Part shown: positions 7,788-16,855 of the stretch, one piece after another | How the letters are laid out: each line of letters begins with the position of its first letter | How positions within the stretch are numbered: position 1 is the stretch's first letter | Source of the DNA: Paenibacillus sp. FJAT-26967 | GTDB lineage: Bacteria; Bacillota; Bacilli; Paenibacillales; NBRC-103111 | DNA length: 64,000 nucleotides | Assembly: GCF_001541095.1 (NCBI RefSeq) | Contig: NZ_LMXH01000001.1 | Span: forward strand, 1,190,048 to 1,254,047 | Direction: 5' to 3' | Made by a program: the position numbers and the translations under genes | Notes under the pieces: generated by a model | The model's database searches: none | What the model was told of the DNA's origin: nothing | Seen by the model: only the letters and a program-made list of their open reading frames with translations

Positions 7788-9290
7788 ATGAATTCCATTC
7801 TGGATCGAATGATGAGTCCGATGAACCGGCTAAACAGGGGTGCTGGTACAAGATTTAGACGCAGCGCAGCCGCTCTGCTGCTAGGTACAAGCGTGCTGCT
7901 GGCAGCCTCTTCGCTTCCGCAGGCAGCCGCGGCCGGCTCTGTTGAAAGCGGGAAGAGCCAAGTGAAGGCAAACGGCAAGAACTTTTCCGTTAGCTGGGTT
8001 AAGGTAGATGTTACGGATCCGCGGCTTGAAGTGATGCCGGTTACGGCTGCCAGGGGAATCGGTTATGATGAAAGTTTTTCATCCATGATAGCCAAAAGCG
8101 GAGCCGTTGCGGCAGTGAACGGTACTTTTTTTAATGCCTATGAGAAAGATGCGTCGATCCGGTATCCGAATGGCTTGCTGCTGCATGATGGCAACCTCCT
8201 CCATTCAGGTGAGAATCAGTCTATTATCGTGGACGGCAATAAAGAGGTAGATATCCGGAAAGTGAACATGTCTTTCTCGGTAACGGTAACGCATGGCGGC
8301 AAGCCGTATACGTTCTCTCCCTGGGGGACGAACAAAGACTATGGCTCCGGACAGACGGATCAGGTTGTCTGGTTCACGCCGGAGTTTAAATCGGCTATCG
8401 ACATGAACGGTACTAAAGTGGTTGTACGCAACGGCCTCATTACGGAAATCACTCCAAACGCGGTATACGTTCCCTATGACGGGTTTGTTTGTTTAATCGG
8501 GAACAGCTCGAACAACCGGAACAATCTGCTCCCTAATCTTCACGTGGGAGATTCTGTTAAAGCGGATCTGGAGGTCACTGAGAATGGTCAGGACATTCAG
8601 GGGGCCGATACTTGGCAGGCCGCAATCGGTGCGGGTCCGAAACTTCTGACCAACGGGAAAGTAGACATTAATCCTTCAAGGGACGGGTACTCGGACCCGA
8701 AAATAACGAAACAGGCAGCGATGAGAAGCTTTGTCGGTTCGGATGCGGCGGGTAAGCTGGTGATGGGGACGGTCAATGGCGCTACGATGCAGGATCTTGC
8801 CGAAATCGCGCTGTCCCTCGGCATGACGGATGCTATGAACCTGGACGGAGGAGCCAGCTCGGGGCTGTACGCGAACGGCAGCATGCTTACAACACCCGGC
8901 AGGGCATTAAGTAATGCTCTTGTCGTTAAGAAGTATTACAATCCGCAGGTCCAAGTTGCCGTAGACGGCAAATTGGCGGGCGGCTTCAAGGGATTCGTCA
9001 GCGGAGATACGACTATGGTCCCCATGCGTCCCCTGCTGGATGCTATGAATGCAAATTACAAATGGGATAACACGGCTCATTCTCTAACTCTCAAACAAGG
9101 AGATGTTGAGATGGTGATGACCGTAGGGAACTACTATATCCGGGTGAACGGGACCGATTATTGGGTTCCGAATCCGCCCGCGCTGATTGATAATTATTTG
9201 TACGTTCCGCTTCGCTTTACGGCGGAGCACATCGGAGCGGAAGTCAAGTGGGATCAGCGTCTGTACAGGGCTGATATTATTCTTCCTTAG
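7788..9290 (+). CDS. Secreted phosphodiester glycosidase-like (NAGPA) protein with stalk domain
   Basis: A 500-residue exported protein. A long basic N-terminus precedes a hydrophobic segment (AAALLLGTSVLLAASSL) ending at AAA-AG, a type I signal peptide. The middle carries the NAGPA/DUF2233 fold: VAAVNGTFFN, AIGAGPKLL and MNLDGGASSGLY are the family's signature strands; NAGPA enzymes cleave GlcNAc-1-phosphodiesters. The last 110 residues are a copper-amine-oxidase N-terminal 'stalk' domain (MVPMRPLLDAMNA; YVPLRFTAEHIGA), frequent on Paenibacillus surface proteins. ATG 7788 has AGAGGAGAAG before it. Likely role is cell-wall glycan or teichoic-acid trimming, which is inference. Confidence 0.85.
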   Translation: MNSILDRMMSPMNRLNRGAGTRFRRSAAALLLGTSVLLAASSLPQAAAAGSVESGKSQVKANGKNFSVSWVKVDVTDPRLEVMPVTAARGIGYDESFSSMIAKSGAVAAVNGTFFNAYEKDASIRYPNGLLLHDGNLLHSGENQSIIVDGNKEVDIRKVNMSFSVTVTHGGKPYTFSPWGTNKDYGSGQTDQVVWFTPEFKSAIDMNGTKVVVRNGLITEITPNAVYVPYDGFVCLIGNSSNNRNNLLPNLHVGDSVKADLEVTENGQDIQGADTWQAAIGAGPKLLTNGKVDINPSRDGYSDPKITKQAAMRSFVGSDAAGKLVMGTVNGATMQDLAEIALSLGMTDAMNLDGGASSGLYANGSMLTTPGRALSNALVVKKYYNPQVQVAVDGKLAGGFKGFVSGDTTMVPMRPLLDAMNANYKWDNTAHSLTLKQGDVEMVMTVGNYYIRVNGTDYWVPNPPALIDNYLYVPLRFTAEHIGAEVKWDQRLYRADIILP

Positions 9291-9322
9291 CAGAGATTGT
9301 CGGAAGCAGTACGCAGCATATA

Positions 9323-9378
9323 AAAAGCAGAAGTCCTCAGTGCAAATATGGTTTCACTGGGGGACTTCTGCTTTTTTT
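9323..9378. terminator. Terminator between NAGPA protein and namA
   Basis: Stem aaaagcagaagtcc paired with gggacttctgctttt across a loop of about 24 bases, then a T run. A-rich on the left, so it can serve both converging genes. Confidence 0.75.
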
Positions 9379-9393
9379 GGGGGGATGAGACTG

Positions 9394-10401
9394 TTACCAG
9401 GCTCGCCCGTACTGCTTAGGCGCCGCGGGTTCTATTCCCAGCTCGCGTGCTGCGGTCCGAGGCCAGTAGGGATCACGGAGCAGCTCGCGGCCGATGAAGA
9501 TAAGGTCTGCTTGTCCCCGTTCGAGGATATCCTCGGCCTGTTTGCCGCTTGTAATGAGGCCTACCGCACCCGTAGGAATCAGAGCGGTATTCTTGATCGA
9601 ATCTGCAAGTGGAACCTGATAGCCCGGGAACACTTCAATAGGCGCAGGGACGAGTCCGCCGGAGCTGCAGTCTATGAGATCCACGCCCTGTTCTTTCATC
9701 AATGAAGCGTAGAAGGCGTAATCCTGGACATGGTTCCCTTCCGGATCATATTCATCTGCGGATATCCGCACGAACAGAGGCCCTTCCCATACTTTTCTGA
9801 CCGCATGAATAATATCTTGCAGGAAACGGTAGCGCTTCTGCTTGTCCCCGCCGTATTCATCCTGTCTATGGTTGGAAAGAGGAGAAAGAAACTCGTTGAT
9901 GAGATACCCGTGCGCACCGTGGATTTCGATCACATCGAAACCGGCATCCCTCGCTCTAACCGCTGCATCGGCGAAAGCTTGGACGGTGTCCGCGATTTGA
10001 ACTTGCGTCATTTCCTCGGGAGTCCGGCTGCCGGGAAAAGGAATAGCCGAAGGTGCGGCAATCGGCCCTTCGACCTCAGCCTTACGGCCCGCATGAGCGA
10101 TTTGAATGCCGGCTTTGGCCCCCTGCTGATGAATCAGGCGCACCAGATCGCGAAGGCCATCTATATGCTTATCGCTCCAAATCCCGAGATCCTGCGAAGA
10201 AATCCGTCCCTGCGGGGTTACGGCGGAGGCTTCGAGGATGATAAGGCCGACTCCGCCTACTGCCCTCGATGTGTAGTGGGTCCGGTGCCAATCCGTTACG
10301 ATTCCGTCCTGTTTCTCACAGGAATACATGCACATCGGAGACATCACGATTCGATTGGGCAAGGTCACATCACGAATGGTCATGGGTTCATATAGTTTGA
10401 T
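9394..10401 (-). CDS. namA: NADPH dehydrogenase NamA (YqjM), old yellow enzyme; apparent ATC start
   Basis: An FMN-dependent ene-reductase reducing alpha,beta-unsaturated carbonyls. It follows YqjM closely throughout: [12 protein letters not shown] near the N-terminus, [32 protein letters not shown], and the C-terminal QYGRAW with the arginine finger. The first ATG (10383) would give 329 residues and remove the usual KLYEP segment, and it has no ribosome site. Upstream in frame, the codons read ATC AAA CTA TAT GAA CCC ATG, and AAAGGCGGG lies 6 bases before the ATC at 10401-10399. That gives 335 residues, close to YqjM. The start is therefore non-canonical or mutated. Confidence 0.88.
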   Translation of the reverse strand: MKLYEPMTIRDVTLPNRIVMSPMCMYSCEKQDGIVTDWHRTHYTSRAVGGVGLIILEASAVTPQGRISSQDLGIWSDKHIDGLRDLVRLIHQQGAKAGIQIAHAGRKAEVEGPIAAPSAIPFPGSRTPEEMTQVQIADTVQAFADAAVRARDAGFDVIEIHGAHGYLINEFLSPLSNHRQDEYGGDKQKRYRFLQDIIHAVRKVWEGPLFVRISADEYDPEGNHVQDYAFYASLMKEQGVDLIDCSSGGLVPAPIEVFPGYQVPLADSIKNTALIPTGAVGLITSGKQAEDILERGQADLIFIGRELLRDPYWPRTAARELGIEPAAPKQYGRAW

Positions 10402-10600
10402 AGGAATCCCGCCTTTCCGATTAAATTATGTGGATACGCTACTATTATACCCGTTTTTGACGGAGGCTCCAAAATTGGACTCCATATGAGCACAGCAGTA
10501 ATCTCAAAGCTGATGCAGGAGCTGTTTTACGCATTTGCCCATATCAAGTATTCAAATGGGTTTTGTCAGTTATTGAAGCGGATCAAGAAGGAGAATCCTA

Positions 10601-11023
10601 ATGAAATTATTGAAACCCTTGTTCTTTATAACGGATATTGGTTTTATCGTATATTGGCTGGTAACGATCTTTCACTGGATACCGGATAGCGCTGCGTTTA
10701 AAGATTATGATAATCCGATTATTGTCGCTTGGAACTGGTCCTTCTTTCCACTAGACATTTTAATCTCTATAACGGGCTTATACAGTTTGTATTTGCAGAA
10801 GAAAAAGCGTCCGGCATGGAGAAGCTATGCGTTAATCTCATTGATCCTGACGTTTTGCTCAGGCTTGCAAGCCATTGCATTCTGGGGATTCAGCGGGGAT
10901 TTTGATGTCACCTGGTGGGCATTTAATTTATATCTGATGATGTATCCGTTATTCTTTATCCGTTTTTTTATTGAGAAAGATCCGTCAGAGTCAAAGGCAA
11001 ATGGGAACCCTGTTAGCAGATAA
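10601..11023 (+). CDS. YvaD/DUF5360-like small membrane protein
   Basis: A 140-residue protein with four hydrophobic segments: an N-terminal TDIGFIVYWLVTIFHWIP helix, WNWSFFPLDILISITGLYSLYL, YALISLILTFCSGLQAIAF and LYLMMYPLFFIRFF. The pattern and the WNWSFFPLD motif resemble Bacillus YvaD (DUF5360), whose function is unknown. ATG 10601 has AAGGAG 8 bases upstream. It is monocistronic. Confidence 0.75.
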   Translation: MKLLKPLFFITDIGFIVYWLVTIFHWIPDSAAFKDYDNPIIVAWNWSFFPLDILISITGLYSLYLQKKKRPAWRSYALISLILTFCSGLQAIAFWGFSGDFDVTWWAFNLYLMMYPLFFIRFFIEKDPSESKANGNPVSR

Positions 11024-11126
11024 GGGGCAGAATCCGCTGACCAAACCGGATGCGGACCTTTCAAGACAAGACTGGCTTGCGTCGATATAAAGGTCAGTTT
11101 GTATGTTCAAGAATACAGATTCATTG

Positions 11127-11165
11127 AAGAGACCCAGGGGGCAGTTTGCCGGAAGGGTCTCTTTG
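11127..11165 (+). terminator. Possible terminator before the sugar-uptake block
   Basis: Nine-base stem aagagaccc/gggtctctt with a 19-base loop but only a short T run, so termination strength is uncertain. Confidence 0.45.
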
Positions 11166-11309
11166 CCGTGTTCATATACGCAGGAAAGCAATACCTTAAG
11201 ATTTTCTCTATTTTAATAAGATTACAGCCTTTTAAGCATGCCGCCTCCATAGGACAATAGAGACAGGGCGAATGATCTGTTCATCTATGTTAGAAAGGAA
11301 GGCTGTACT

Positions 11310-12275
11310 ATGAAGGTTATGACCGCCAAAGGCGCCGCAGCAGAGAAACCGACAAACAGCAAACGTGAGAAGAAATATCCGTTTCGCGGTATGCGCAAAG
11401 ATTGGGATTTGTATTTAATGGCAGTCCCGGGGTTAATTTTTCTATTAATTTTCAAGTATACTCCGATGTACGGTCTTGTCATTGCATTCCAGGATTTCAG
11501 TATTTTTAAGGGTATTGGAGAAAGTAAATGGGTCGGTCTCAAGCATTTCGAGAAATTGTTCGTCAGTGATGAATTCCTGAACGTACTCAGCAACACACTT
11601 CTGATTTCCCTTTACAAATTAGTATTTTTGTTTCCGCTTCCAATTCTAATCGCGATCCTGCTCAACGAAATCCGTAAAATGATGTTTAAGCGTGTTGTGC
11701 AGTCTCTGATCTACCTGCCGCACTTTATCTCATGGGTTATCGTAGGCGGCTTGTTCATTAACTTGCTCTCCGTTAACGGAGGTATTGTGAATGCCGTGAT
11801 TGTAAGTCTGGGCGGACAACCCATCCAGTTCTTCATGGACCATAGCATCTTCCGCTCCGTACTGGTCTTTACCGAAGGCTGGAAAGAGCTCGGCTGGAGT
11901 ACGATCGTGTATTTGGCGGCGATTTCATCTGTGGACCCGCAGCTTTACGAAGCGGCCAAAATGGATGGTGCAAGTAAAGCCCGTCAAATGTGGCACATTA
12001 CACTGCCGAGTATCGCTTCAACGGTCGTACTCATGTTTATTCTCAAAATCGGCAGCCTGCTGGAAGCGGGTACCGAGCAAATTCTCGTCATGTACAACCC
12101 GGTCGTATACGATGTAGCCGATGTCATCGGTACTTATGTCTACCGCGTCGGGATCGGAGCTTCCGATTACAGCTTCTCAACGGCTGTCGGACTTTTCGAA
12201 TCCGTTATCGCTTTCGTCCTGGTCATCGGCGGTAACGCGCTTTGCAGAAAATATCTGGGAAGGAGCATCTGGTAA
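11310..12275 (+). CDS. ABC transporter permease, LplB type
   Basis: A 321-residue inner component of a carbohydrate importer (CUT1 family). After a basic cytosolic tail come six membrane helices, starting YLMAVPGLIFLLIFKYTPMYG, which is the LplB signature. The EAA loop that contacts the ATPase reads EAAKMDGASKARQMWHITLP near residue 215. AGAAAGGAAGG precedes ATG 11310. The stop overlaps the next permease start by one base (TAATG). There is no ATPase gene in the block, as is usual for Lpl/Yte systems that share an MsmX-type ATPase. Confidence 0.93.
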   Translation: MKVMTAKGAAAEKPTNSKREKKYPFRGMRKDWDLYLMAVPGLIFLLIFKYTPMYGLVIAFQDFSIFKGIGESKWVGLKHFEKLFVSDEFLNVLSNTLLISLYKLVFLFPLPILIAILLNEIRKMMFKRVVQSLIYLPHFISWVIVGGLFINLLSVNGGIVNAVIVSLGGQPIQFFMDHSIFRSVLVFTEGWKELGWSTIVYLAAISSVDPQLYEAAKMDGASKARQMWHITLPSIASTVVLMFILKIGSLLEAGTEQILVMYNPVVYDVADVIGTYVYRVGIGASDYSFSTAVGLFESVIAFVLVIGGNALCRKYLGRSIW

Positions 12276-13192
12276 TGGCTACAGCAAACATAAAAGAAAG
12301 CAGACCGGCCGGCATCAAGGAATCGCTGGGAGAACGGATTTTCTATATCGCGAACAACATTTTCTTTGTTCTGCTCGGCGTTGCCACTTTGTTCCCGTTC
12401 CTTAACCTGATCGCCAAATCATTCAGCAGCGAAGGTGCCGTTATTTCCGGTAAGGTTACGATTTATCCGATTGATTTTCAAATCGGGACGTATCAGTTCG
12501 TACTCGGCAATCCGCAGTTTCTGAATTCTTTTAAAATCACGATCTTACTGACGATCGTAGGTACTTTCACCAGTATGATCATGACGGTGCTGGCCGCTTA
12601 TCCGCTTTCCAAGCCGAATCTGAAGTTCCGCAAACCGCTGCTGCTGACTTACATCTTTACGATGCTGTTCAGCGGAGGGATGATCCCGACGTACCTGCTG
12701 ATGCAGAAGCTGAACCTGATTAATACGTTCTGGGCTTTATTCGTACCGGGCCTTATCAGCGTGTTCTATATGCTGCTTGTGAAGAACTTCTTCGAAAGCC
12801 TTCCGGAAAGTCTGGAAGAGTCCGCCAAGCTCGACGGCGCATCCAACTTCCGTGTCCTCTGGGACATCATGCTGCCGCTGGCGAAGCCCGTTCTTGCTAC
12901 AGTCGGTTTGTTCTACGCGGTTCTGTTGTGGAATAGCTACTTCTCCGCTATGATTTATATTACAAGCTCAGAGCTTAAGCCGCTGCAGCTCTACCTGAAA
13001 GAATTGATCGCATCTACGAACGATGTGCTCAATCTGACGGGTGAAATTGACCTCGGCCGCGATATGAACAAAACGCCGGAAGCCGTTCAAGCAGCTTCCA
13101 TCGTAACCGCAACGATACCGATCCTGCTCGTGTATCCGTTCCTGCAAAAGCACTTTGTAAAAGGTGTCATGGTCGGTTCCGTAAAAGGTTGA
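12275..13192 (+). CDS. ABC transporter permease, YtcP/LplC type
   Basis: A 305-residue partner permease with six helices. It has the usual second-subunit pattern: AKSFSSEGAVISGKVTIYP near the N-terminus, a large outer loop, EESAKLDGASNFRVLWDIMLP as the EAA motif, and a C-terminal FVKGVMVGSVKG, typical of YtcP. ATG 12275 overlaps the previous stop, with AAGGAG 9 bases upstream, so the two subunits are translationally coupled and likely made in equal amounts. Confidence 0.93.
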   Translation: MATANIKESRPAGIKESLGERIFYIANNIFFVLLGVATLFPFLNLIAKSFSSEGAVISGKVTIYPIDFQIGTYQFVLGNPQFLNSFKITILLTIVGTFTSMIMTVLAAYPLSKPNLKFRKPLLLTYIFTMLFSGGMIPTYLLMQKLNLINTFWALFVPGLISVFYMLLVKNFFESLPESLEESAKLDGASNFRVLWDIMLPLAKPVLATVGLFYAVLLWNSYFSAMIYITSSELKPLQLYLKELIASTNDVLNLTGEIDLGRDMNKTPEAVQAASIVTATIPILLVYPFLQKHFVKGVMVGSVKG

Positions 13193-13211
13193 TAGAACAA
13201 GGTGAACGCAA

Positions 13212-13262
13212 GTCCCCAAGGCCTTCTGTATGATATTGACAGGAGGGTTTGGGGAATTTTTG
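13212..13262 (+). terminator. Hairpin after the permeases
   Basis: CCCCAA paired with TTGGGG across a long loop, followed by AATTTTTG. Termination here could be partial, leaving some read-through to the regulator genes. Confidence 0.5.
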
Positions 13263-13373
13263 TTATACTATCAGACATAGAAGGTTGCCAGGATAAGTCC
13301 GTTTTTCAGCATTTGAAAGACTGGTTTTTACCATAAAACGTGTCAGATAGGGATCGTGTAAGGGGGGATTGTC

Positions 13374-14954
13374 TTGATTAGGGTCATGCTTGTAGACGAT
13401 GAAGAAATGACGCGGAGCGGCCTCAGGGAATTCGTGCCTTGGGAAGATTTCAATATGACAGTCGTGGGGGAAGCGGAGGATGGCGTCCAAGCGCTTGAGC
13501 GCTTCGATGAACTGGAGCCGGATCTCCTGATGTGTGATGTGAGAATGCCGAGAATAGACGGCCTGGAGCTGGCGCGCCAGCTCAAAGATAAGGCACCGGT
13601 ATGTAAGATTATTTTCTTGAGCGGTTATTCCGATGTGGATTATTTGAAAACAGCGATTAAGCTGCAGGCCGTGGATTACCTGGAGAAGCCGGTACAGCTG
13701 GATGAACTGGAGAAGCTGCTCGGTACCGTAGCCGCGGAAATCCGGGCTAACCGTGAAGAAAGCGCCCGGATTACCGGGCTGAAGGAATCCTGGAACCAGA
13801 GTATGCCCGAACTCACAGAGAGGCTGCTGAGGAACCTGCTTGCACTGCGCAGCACCGGCGAGTCGGAATGGCTCCAGGTAAAGCGGGAAATCGGGATGGT
13901 TGATGACACATTCCCGACCGAAGGGAATTGGGTATGCTGTACAGCTGCTTTCGGTAATCCGGCAGCCAGAGAGACTTGGCGGGAAGACGCGTATGCCGGC
14001 GCCAGAGAACTCGGTCTGCCGATTCTGGCCGGAATCGTGGACGGAGTCGGCGTCGCGTGTCTGGCGCTGGAGTCCGAGCGGCATCTGGAGCCAGTGTCAC
14101 TGTGGCTTAACAAAATGACGGTAAAAGGCCGTGAAGAGGGGAAGAACCGCCGCGCCTTGTCTTCAGGAAATATATTCCATCCGCTCTATCGAATGGCGGT
14201 ATCTTATGAAGAGTCTATGAAAGCGCTTCATTATTACTTCTACCGCGGCTGGAATTCGATCATCTGGTACCGTGAGCTGCCCCAGCAGCATCGCAGCGGT
14301 CTGCAGCTGTTCGAGAAGGATTGCTTCCTTAAGTTCGAAGATGCGCTTCGCCGTCAAGATTTCGAGGAAGCGGAGCAGCTGTTGGATCAGGCGGTGAATG
14401 AGCTGCTGCTGTATCCTTCGCCCGAGATCGAGAGCGTGCGGAAGAAACTGTTCCGCTGGTATGTGGCGATGACGCAGATTTATCCCGATGCCATGTGGGA
14501 TTTCGAGAACGACGAGCTCTGGTCTTCCGTCTTCGTATCGGGCGAGTTGTTCACCATCCGCAGTTTTATGCTGCGCCGCCTGGAGATCATTAAAGAGAAC
14601 ACGGACGACTCCGCCAGCAGCGAGAAATCGGTTATCCGGGATGTCATCCGCTACGTGCAGCATAATTACAACGAAGATGTTTCCATCGCGGCTATTGCCA
14701 ATCATGTCTATTTGGCGCCCACCTATTTGTGTCTTTTGTTCAAGAAGGAAAGAGGCATTTCCATGAACGAATATATAACTCAGTTTCGCATCAAGAAAGC
14801 CAAACAGCTTCTCAGGGACCGCAAGCTCAAGCTCTATGAGATCGCGCAGATGGTCGGATACCAGGATGCCAATTATTTTGCTAAAGTTTTCCGTAAAATA
14901 GCCGGGTGCAATCCATCGGAATACCGGGATTCCATGGAGGAAGGTGCGGGATGA
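13374..14954 (+). CDS. YesN-type response regulator (receiver + AraC DNA-binding)
   Basis: A 526-residue regulator. The receiver has the acidic pair VDDEE (residues 7-11), phospho-acceptor D55 in CDVRMP and K105 in LEKP. A poorly conserved middle of about 280 residues follows. The last 100 residues are an AraC/XylS pair of helix-turn-helices (VSIAAIANHVYLAPTYLCLLFK; LYEIAQMVGYQDANYFAKVFRK). It starts with TTG 13374 behind AGGGGGG. The stop overlaps the kinase start (ATGA), coupling the two-component pair. It most likely controls the surrounding permease and binding-protein genes. Confidence 0.93.
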   Translation: MIRVMLVDDEEMTRSGLREFVPWEDFNMTVVGEAEDGVQALERFDELEPDLLMCDVRMPRIDGLELARQLKDKAPVCKIIFLSGYSDVDYLKTAIKLQAVDYLEKPVQLDELEKLLGTVAAEIRANREESARITGLKESWNQSMPELTERLLRNLLALRSTGESEWLQVKREIGMVDDTFPTEGNWVCCTAAFGNPAARETWREDAYAGARELGLPILAGIVDGVGVACLALESERHLEPVSLWLNKMTVKGREEGKNRRALSSGNIFHPLYRMAVSYEESMKALHYYFYRGWNSIIWYRELPQQHRSGLQLFEKDCFLKFEDALRRQDFEEAEQLLDQAVNELLLYPSPEIESVRKKLFRWYVAMTQIYPDAMWDFENDELWSSVFVSGELFTIRSFMLRRLEIIKENTDDSASSEKSVIRDVIRYVQHNYNEDVSIAAIANHVYLAPTYLCLLFKKERGISMNEYITQFRIKKAKQLLRDRKLKLYEIAQMVGYQDANYFAKVFRKIAGCNPSEYRDSMEEGAG

Positions 14955-16747
14955 AAGGGGCCAGCCGTCTTCTTCAGTTTTACCGCGGACTTAAAATCAG
15001 CCAGAAGCTGCTGCTAAGCTACATTCTGCTTATCCTTCTTCCAACCATAACGATCTCGGCTATCTCTTATCAGAAAACATCCAAGATGCTTATCGACAGG
15101 GTTGTCGAGTCTACGCAGCAGTCATTCGAGCAGGCGAATACGTTTATCTCTTACAAATTAAATAATGTCAAAGACGTTTCGAGTATTCTGTATATGAACC
15201 GTTCGATAACAGAGATCCTGGGCAAAAGCGAGACGGGCTACTCACTGGGTCAGCAGATTGACGATTATCAGAAGCTGAGTGATATTATCCTATCGGCATA
15301 TAACAGCCGTGAAATTTACAGCATCCGGCTGTTTGTGGACAAGGATAGAGTCTTCCTGAAAGACAACATAACCATTCTGGATATGGCCACCATCAAGGAT
15401 ACGGAATGGTACAAGGAAATGGCGGATAACCAGGAAAGCATCTACTGCCGGCCTACCTATGAGCACGATTACAAAGATGTACGGGGCATCCAGAAAATTA
15501 TTTCCTGTATCCGTCCCCTTCAGTCTTATGATTACAGCGGTGAATGGATGGGTGTACTGTCTATCGATATCGCCGAGAATAGTATCAGCGAAATTATTGA
15601 CCGGACTAACATTACTCACCAGGGACAAGTGTACCTGCTCGACAAGAAAGGCCGTGTCGTATCGGCAACGGATAAGGCGCTGGTCGGTACCGTGCTGGGA
15701 GATGAGCAGAAGAAAGAATTGAGGATTTCCGCCAATGCGCCAGGAGGTGCCACGATCGTCCGAAAGCCGGTCGAAGGTACGGGATGGGAGCTGGTGGCGG
15801 TCATACCGGAGGAAGAAATTAGGGCTCAAAGCAGCCAGCTGGCCCAATATTTGCTGCTGCTGTTCGTCGTAGTGACGGTGCTGGCGGTCTTGACTGCTTT
15901 TGCCGTGTCACGTGGAATTACGCGCCGCATCCGGCTGCTTATCCGGCATGTGGGCAATATTGAAGCGGAGAAATGGACGTACCGGATGAAAGTGGACAGC
16001 TCGGATGAAGTGGGCATGCTGCAGCAGCATTTTAACCGGATGAGCGAGAATATGCGTAATCTGATCCAGGAGAAGTACAAAGCGGAGGTCGCTAAGAAAA
16101 GTGCGGAACTTCGAGCGCTCCAGGCTCAGATCAACCCTCATTTTCTGTACAATACGCTGGAGCTGATCCACTGGATGGCGATGAAGCACAAAGCCCAGGA
16201 TATCAGTGATATTGTCGGCAGACTGGCCAAATTCTTCAGACTAAGCCTGAGCAAAGGCAAGGATGTCATCTATATCCGGGATGAAATTGAACACGTGAAG
16301 ACTTATCTCGAAATTCAGAACCGCAGATTCTCAGGTAAAATCGATTATACATTTGAAGTCGGTCCGGGTCTGGAGGACATTGCAACCGTCAAACTGATTC
16401 TGCAGCCGCTTGTAGAAAATGCGATTCTGCATGGCATCCAGGAGAAAGAGGAGAAGCGCGGCATTATTCTAGTGGCCTGCTGGCGCGAAGGAAGCCTCGT
16501 CAAGTTCGTCGTAGAAGACGATGGGGTCGGGATGACCGAGGAGCAGGTCCGTAAGATTACACTGGAGACGCTGACAGGGGCGGGTGGCTACGGGGTCCAC
16601 AATGTTGCTCAGAAAATCCGTCTCTACTACGGGGACCAGTATGGCCTTGTTTACGAAAGTATGCGGGGAGAGGGGACGAAAGTCACGATTACTTTCCCGG
16701 CAGTTCCGTACGGGCAGCTTGATTCGTCCTCTGAAGATCCTTCATAA
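14951..16747 (+). CDS. YesM-type sensor histidine kinase
   Basis: A 598-residue membrane kinase: first helix near residues 20-40 (KLLLSYILLILLPTITISAI), an outer Cache-like sensor of about 240 residues, a second helix near residues 295-318, HAMP, then a HisKA_5/HATPase_5 core. The phospho-acceptor H397 is in INPHFLYNTLELIHWM. The ATP lid shows LVENAILHGI and DDGVGM. It overlaps the yesN-like gene by four bases. It probably senses an extracellular glycan fragment. Confidence 0.93.
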   Translation: MKGASRLLQFYRGLKISQKLLLSYILLILLPTITISAISYQKTSKMLIDRVVESTQQSFEQANTFISYKLNNVKDVSSILYMNRSITEILGKSETGYSLGQQIDDYQKLSDIILSAYNSREIYSIRLFVDKDRVFLKDNITILDMATIKDTEWYKEMADNQESIYCRPTYEHDYKDVRGIQKIISCIRPLQSYDYSGEWMGVLSIDIAENSISEIIDRTNITHQGQVYLLDKKGRVVSATDKALVGTVLGDEQKKELRISANAPGGATIVRKPVEGTGWELVAVIPEEEIRAQSSQLAQYLLLLFVVVTVLAVLTAFAVSRGITRRIRLLIRHVGNIEAEKWTYRMKVDSSDEVGMLQQHFNRMSENMRNLIQEKYKAEVAKKSAELRALQAQINPHFLYNTLELIHWMAMKHKAQDISDIVGRLAKFFRLSLSKGKDVIYIRDEIEHVKTYLEIQNRRFSGKIDYTFEVGPGLEDIATVKLILQPLVENAILHGIQEKEEKRGIILVACWREGSLVKFVVEDDGVGMTEEQVRKITLETLTGAGGYGVHNVAQKIRLYYGDQYGLVYESMRGEGTKVTITFPAVPYGQLDSSSEDPS

Positions 16748-16855
16748 CCACTTTGGACAACGAATGCAGCATCTTGAGACAAATACAGGGTCCTATCGGC
16801 ATGGTATAGTGGACACAGTTAGAACAAATTAGTCCAGATTGATGGGGGAGGACAT

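Noticed and set aside
10486-10689. A 67-codon plus-strand ORF overlapping the YvaD-like gene
   Set aside because: No ribosome site and out of frame with the well-supported downstream gene.
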